A DNA stretch of 6,774 nucleotides, from NCBI GenBank assembly GCA_017556845.1, contig JAFYMA010000180.1:1-6774 (forward strand). The letters run 5' to 3'. The notes under the pieces are model-generated. The model worked only from the letters and a program-made list of their open reading frames with translations, made no database searches and was not told the DNA's origin. Shown in pieces: positions 4,451 to 6,774 of the stretch. Origin of the DNA: Clostridia bacterium (lineage in GTDB: Bacteria; Bacillota; Clostridia; Oscillospirales; CAG-272). A program made the translations under genes and the position numbers. Each line of letters begins with the position of its first letter. The first letter of the stretch is position 1.

Positions 4451-6774
4451 TTATTTTATGTGTAATCCCGTTACTATCTTCGTTACGATTACCCATATAA
4501 GCTGATATATAACTATCAAAAGTGAGGTTATACTTCCGCTCAGTCCTGCAATGAATGCAAATATCACTATCATAAATGAAACGAGCATTGACATTACGGA
4601 AATCAGCGTTCCTGTTTTGATAACGGACGATAGCTTTCTGCAATTCGTAAGCGTTTTTAAAAGCGATTTTGCGGATCTCGAGGATATGACAGTAGCTTCA
4701 GCTTTTTCTGACGTTGAAGAAAGCTCGCTTACGCTTGCACATTTTATGACCTTCACAGGATACTTCTTGATATTTATTTCGTTTGCAAGCAGGGCGGTAT
4801 CAATATTCGGATCGAAGGTTTTGACGGCTATGCACATACCTGCATTCGTAAGCTGGCGCAGCGTGTTAGTAAATTCACCGTCAGCCGTATACTGAAAATA
4901 GAATTTTGCAACGATAGTTCCGCCGAACGCTACGTACATTATACGTCTTGAATTGTTAGACTCCGATATTTCGTCTTCCGTAGTATATGCGGGGATATAG
5001 TTCCTGTTTTCCATGAACGAGGCGCTTCCTATAAGAACGTGCTCATCGTCAACGTCAGCCTCTATACCGTCCTCGTATACTGTGTGTATCTTTACGTTAT
5101 CCGTAGTTCCAATTTCGTTCGTAATGCTTGAAAATACGTCGTTCAAGGGTCCGTTGAGCTTTGTGAAAAGACTTGCTATGACGTAAACAACGTGATCGAA
5201 TCTTGCGTGAGGATAAATTCTGTGGTGAACGAGCTTGGTTGCATAAGGAGGGAACGCTTCAACGTCATCAAATGAAACGACGGATGCGCTTGAATATTCG
5301 TCTGCGACCGTTTCTCCTATGAACGTGCTGTTTTCATAGGAAGCGATGTAAGATGCTTTATACAAGGGCGAGGCGAACGCTACGTACAATGAAGAGGGAA
5401 GCAGTGCGCACAAAAGTGTAAACGCGTAAGAAATTGAAGAGTCAAGCGTGTTTTTTAAAACGAACATAAGAATGAAATACGCGATTGCTATAAACAAGGA
5501 AAGCAGGGAAATGATGCCGAATGCAGAACGCTGCTTTGACTGCTTTGAAAAATTGGTTGCAAACTTCTCAACGAATGACGTTTTGTTTATCTTAAGAAGC
5601 TCGGGATTTTCGGGAAGATAATCAAAAAACTCATTCTTGTCAACACTGTCTGAGGTGGGAGTATACTTTTCTATGGCATATTTGCGCTTCGTGCTGGAAA
5701 CTATTTTAAACGAGTTTATCTCACGTTTAAGATCCCAAAGCTCGCTTATGAGCGAAATGCATATGCAGAAGGCACACGGAGAGAACATAAGCGTAAACTC
5801 GCTCGGCAATATAACCGCGGTATATATTCCGTAAGCGGCAGTTGTAAACGCAAATACGAACGTCAATACGTCGGTCGTTGATCTGCCCGTAACAAACGCC
5901 TTTGCACCGTCCGCAAGTCTGTTCATCGCCAATCCGCAGCAGATGAAGAACAGCTGCATACAAAGCAGGATCAGAACACGTGGATTTGCATCCGGTGAAA
6001 TAAAGTGGGGAAGCGATGCTCCGAAAGAAACGAGCGATTCAAGAACTATCAGCAAAAGAGAAACTACGAATGAAGCTATAATGCGGATATTTAACGAGGT
6101 AAATGCTTTCTTGTATTTTTCAAGAAATAGTGGCTTCTGCGACGGGTTTGTATATTCGTCGATCCTGCCGCGCGCCTTTTGCTCAGCATTGATCTTGCGT
6201 TTTTTCTTTCTTTCAAGCTTTTCCTCGGGCGTTTCGGGCGTTGAAATATCGTCATTGAAAATGTCGTTGAGCTTTTGCTCAAAGTTGACGGCGAACATTA
6301 TATCGTGCTGGGCATCGTCGTAACCGTCGCTTGAATCCTCTTCGTCGTTATACGCCTGATCGAACGCCTTGGCATCGTTTTCAGAAAGATTATTATCGTT
6401 TGATTCTTCATCGGATGAAAAGTCAGATTCACGCGTTTTTTCATCGTCAAACGATTCAATATCAGACTCTCTCGTCGGTTCGTTATCCTCTGCGGTGATG
6501 TCTGATCCATCGTCTGATCTGTCCTCTTTGTCTGAAGCATTTGCTATTACCGTGAGATCTTCGCTGTCTTCTTCGTCCATATTATCTTCGCCTGATGCTT
6601 CCTGACGTTCGCCATCCGATTCAACGGAAAAGGCGTTAGTTGAGACGGTTTTTTCCTCAATTTCAAAATGTGACGTAGGCTCGTTATCGGAATCAAGCTC
6701 TTCAAAGTCAGCATCATCAAAAATTACCTTGCGTTCATCGCGCGGCTCTTCTTCGGTTATATTTATGCTGCTTA
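4451..6774 (-). CDS. catalytically degenerate P1B-type ATPase homologue with acidic N-terminal extension (partial, 5' end off window)
   Basis: The frame stays open to the right edge, so the Met at 6580-6578 is probably internal. Residue numbers below count from it; another 64 codons precede it. Residues -64 to about 115 are acidic and Ser/Asn-rich (37 Asp/Glu among residues 1-90), followed by a basic patch (121-139). Predicted helices lie near 167-187, 201-220, 236-258, 262-281, 353-375, 382-405, 657-680 and 683-706. This is the MA, MB, M1, M2 / M3, M4 / M5, M6 layout of heavy-metal P-type ATPases. Local matches include TTDVLT (M1), GETVADEYSSASVVSFDD (approach to the phosphorylation site), HVLIGSASFME (N domain), YVAFGGTIVAKF, and a TFDPNIDTALLANE stretch in place of TGDNxxTAxAIAxE. 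DKTGT, CPC, TGE, HP and GDGxND are all lost. Active ion pumping is therefore unlikely. A scaffold, sensor or regulatory role is inferred. No accessory gene in the window explains it. Confidence 0.8.
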   Translation of the reverse strand, partial: SSINITEEEPRDERKVIFDDADFEELDSDNEPTSHFEIEEKTVSTNAFSVESDGERQEASGEDNMDEEDSEDLTVIANASDKEDRSDDGSDITAEDNEPTRESDIESFDDEKTRESDFSSDEESNDNNLSENDAKAFDQAYNDEEDSSDGYDDAQHDIMFAVNFEQKLNDIFNDDISTPETPEEKLERKKKRKINAEQKARGRIDEYTNPSQKPLFLEKYKKAFTSLNIRIIASFVVSLLLIVLESLVSFGASLPHFISPDANPRVLILLCMQLFFICCGLAMNRLADGAKAFVTGRSTTDVLTFVFAFTTAAYGIYTAVILPSEFTLMFSPCAFCICISLISELWDLKREINSFKIVSSTKRKYAIEKYTPTSDSVDKNEFFDYLPENPELLKINKTSFVEKFATNFSKQSKQRSAFGIISLLSLFIAIAYFILMFVLKNTLDSSISYAFTLLCALLPSSLYVAFASPLYKASYIASYENSTFIGETVADEYSSASVVSFDDVEAFPPYATKLVHHRIYPHARFDHVVYVIASLFTKLNGPLNDVFSSITNEIGTTDNVKIHTVYEDGIEADVDDEHVLIGSASFMENRNYIPAYTTEDEISESNNSRRIMYVAFGGTIVAKFYFQYTADGEFTNTLRQLTNAGMCIAVKTFDPNIDTALLANEINIKKYPVKVIKCASVSELSSTSEKAEATVISSRSAKSLLKTLTNCRKLSSVIKTGTLISVMSMLVSFMIVIFAFIAGLSGSITSLLIVIYQLIWVIVTKIVTGLHIK

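Noticed and set aside
6578..6580. ATG as the true start of the right-hand gene
   Set aside because: The same frame is open to the window edge with the same acidic composition. No Shine-Dalgarno sequence precedes this ATG (the upstream bases encode GEDN).
6369..6605. Ser-rich forward ORF opposite the acidic N-terminal region
   Set aside because: It is the complement of the Asp/Glu/Ser codons of the minus-strand gene, and such frames stay open because of that composition.
4451..6774. Reading the right-hand gene as an active copper or zinc pump
   Set aside because: The fold matches, but the CPC, TGE, DKTGT, HP, TGD and GDGxND signatures are all altered or absent.
1..6774. CRISPR arrays, tRNA or rRNA genes, insertion sequences, phage attachment sites
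   Set aside because: No regularly spaced direct repeats, RNA gene cores, transposase motifs or terminal inverted repeats were seen on either strand.

Overview
The window looks like chromosomal DNA from a low- to moderate-GC Gram-positive anaerobe of the Clostridia, most likely a gut or rumen Ruminococcus-type organism. The pointers are an exported protein ending in a type I dockerin module, strong AAGGAGG-type ribosome binding sites, a TTG start, and intrinsic terminators with long T tracts. The genus is inferred; nothing here fixes it.

Layout from left to right: (a) 1-285 holds no gene I can defend. It has one good forward promoter (86-114) with no clear gene behind it, and a strong terminator (209-262) for the gene to its right. 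(b) 286-3423, minus strand: a 1045-residue secreted protein with a Sec signal peptide, a jelly-roll-like beta domain, a long beta-rich body I do not recognise, and a C-terminal dockerin whose second calcium loop is degenerate. A possible 24-codon leader ORF (3420-3494) ends on the start codon of this gene in an ATGA overlap. (c) 3495-3699: AT-rich divergent intergenic region with a near-perfect inverted repeat that may be an operator. (d) 3700-4383, plus strand: a 227-residue single-pass membrane protein of unknown function starting at TTG. (e) 4400-4440: a hairpin with A7/T7 flanks that ends both converging genes. (f) 4451 to the right edge, minus strand: a membrane protein whose true N-terminus lies outside the window.

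The most interesting object is the last gene. Its 8 predicted membrane helices in a 4+2+2 arrangement, and a series of collinear local matches, follow the heavy-metal (P1B) P-type ATPase fold. Nearly every catalytic signature is altered or missing: no CPC metal site, no actuator TGE (most of the actuator domain is gone), SFDDVEAF where DKTGT should be, GP for the HP motif, TFD for TGD, and no GDGxND segment. It also carries a very acidic, Ser/Asp/Glu-rich N-terminal extension of more than 150 residues instead of a visible metal-binding domain. I read it as a pseudo-ATPase that has kept the membrane scaffold and part of the soluble head, probably for a structural, sensing or binding role.

The three main genes lie in divergent and convergent orientations with a terminator at each visible 3' end, so they are not one operon. 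Nothing in the sequence ties the dockerin protein functionally to the two membrane proteins.
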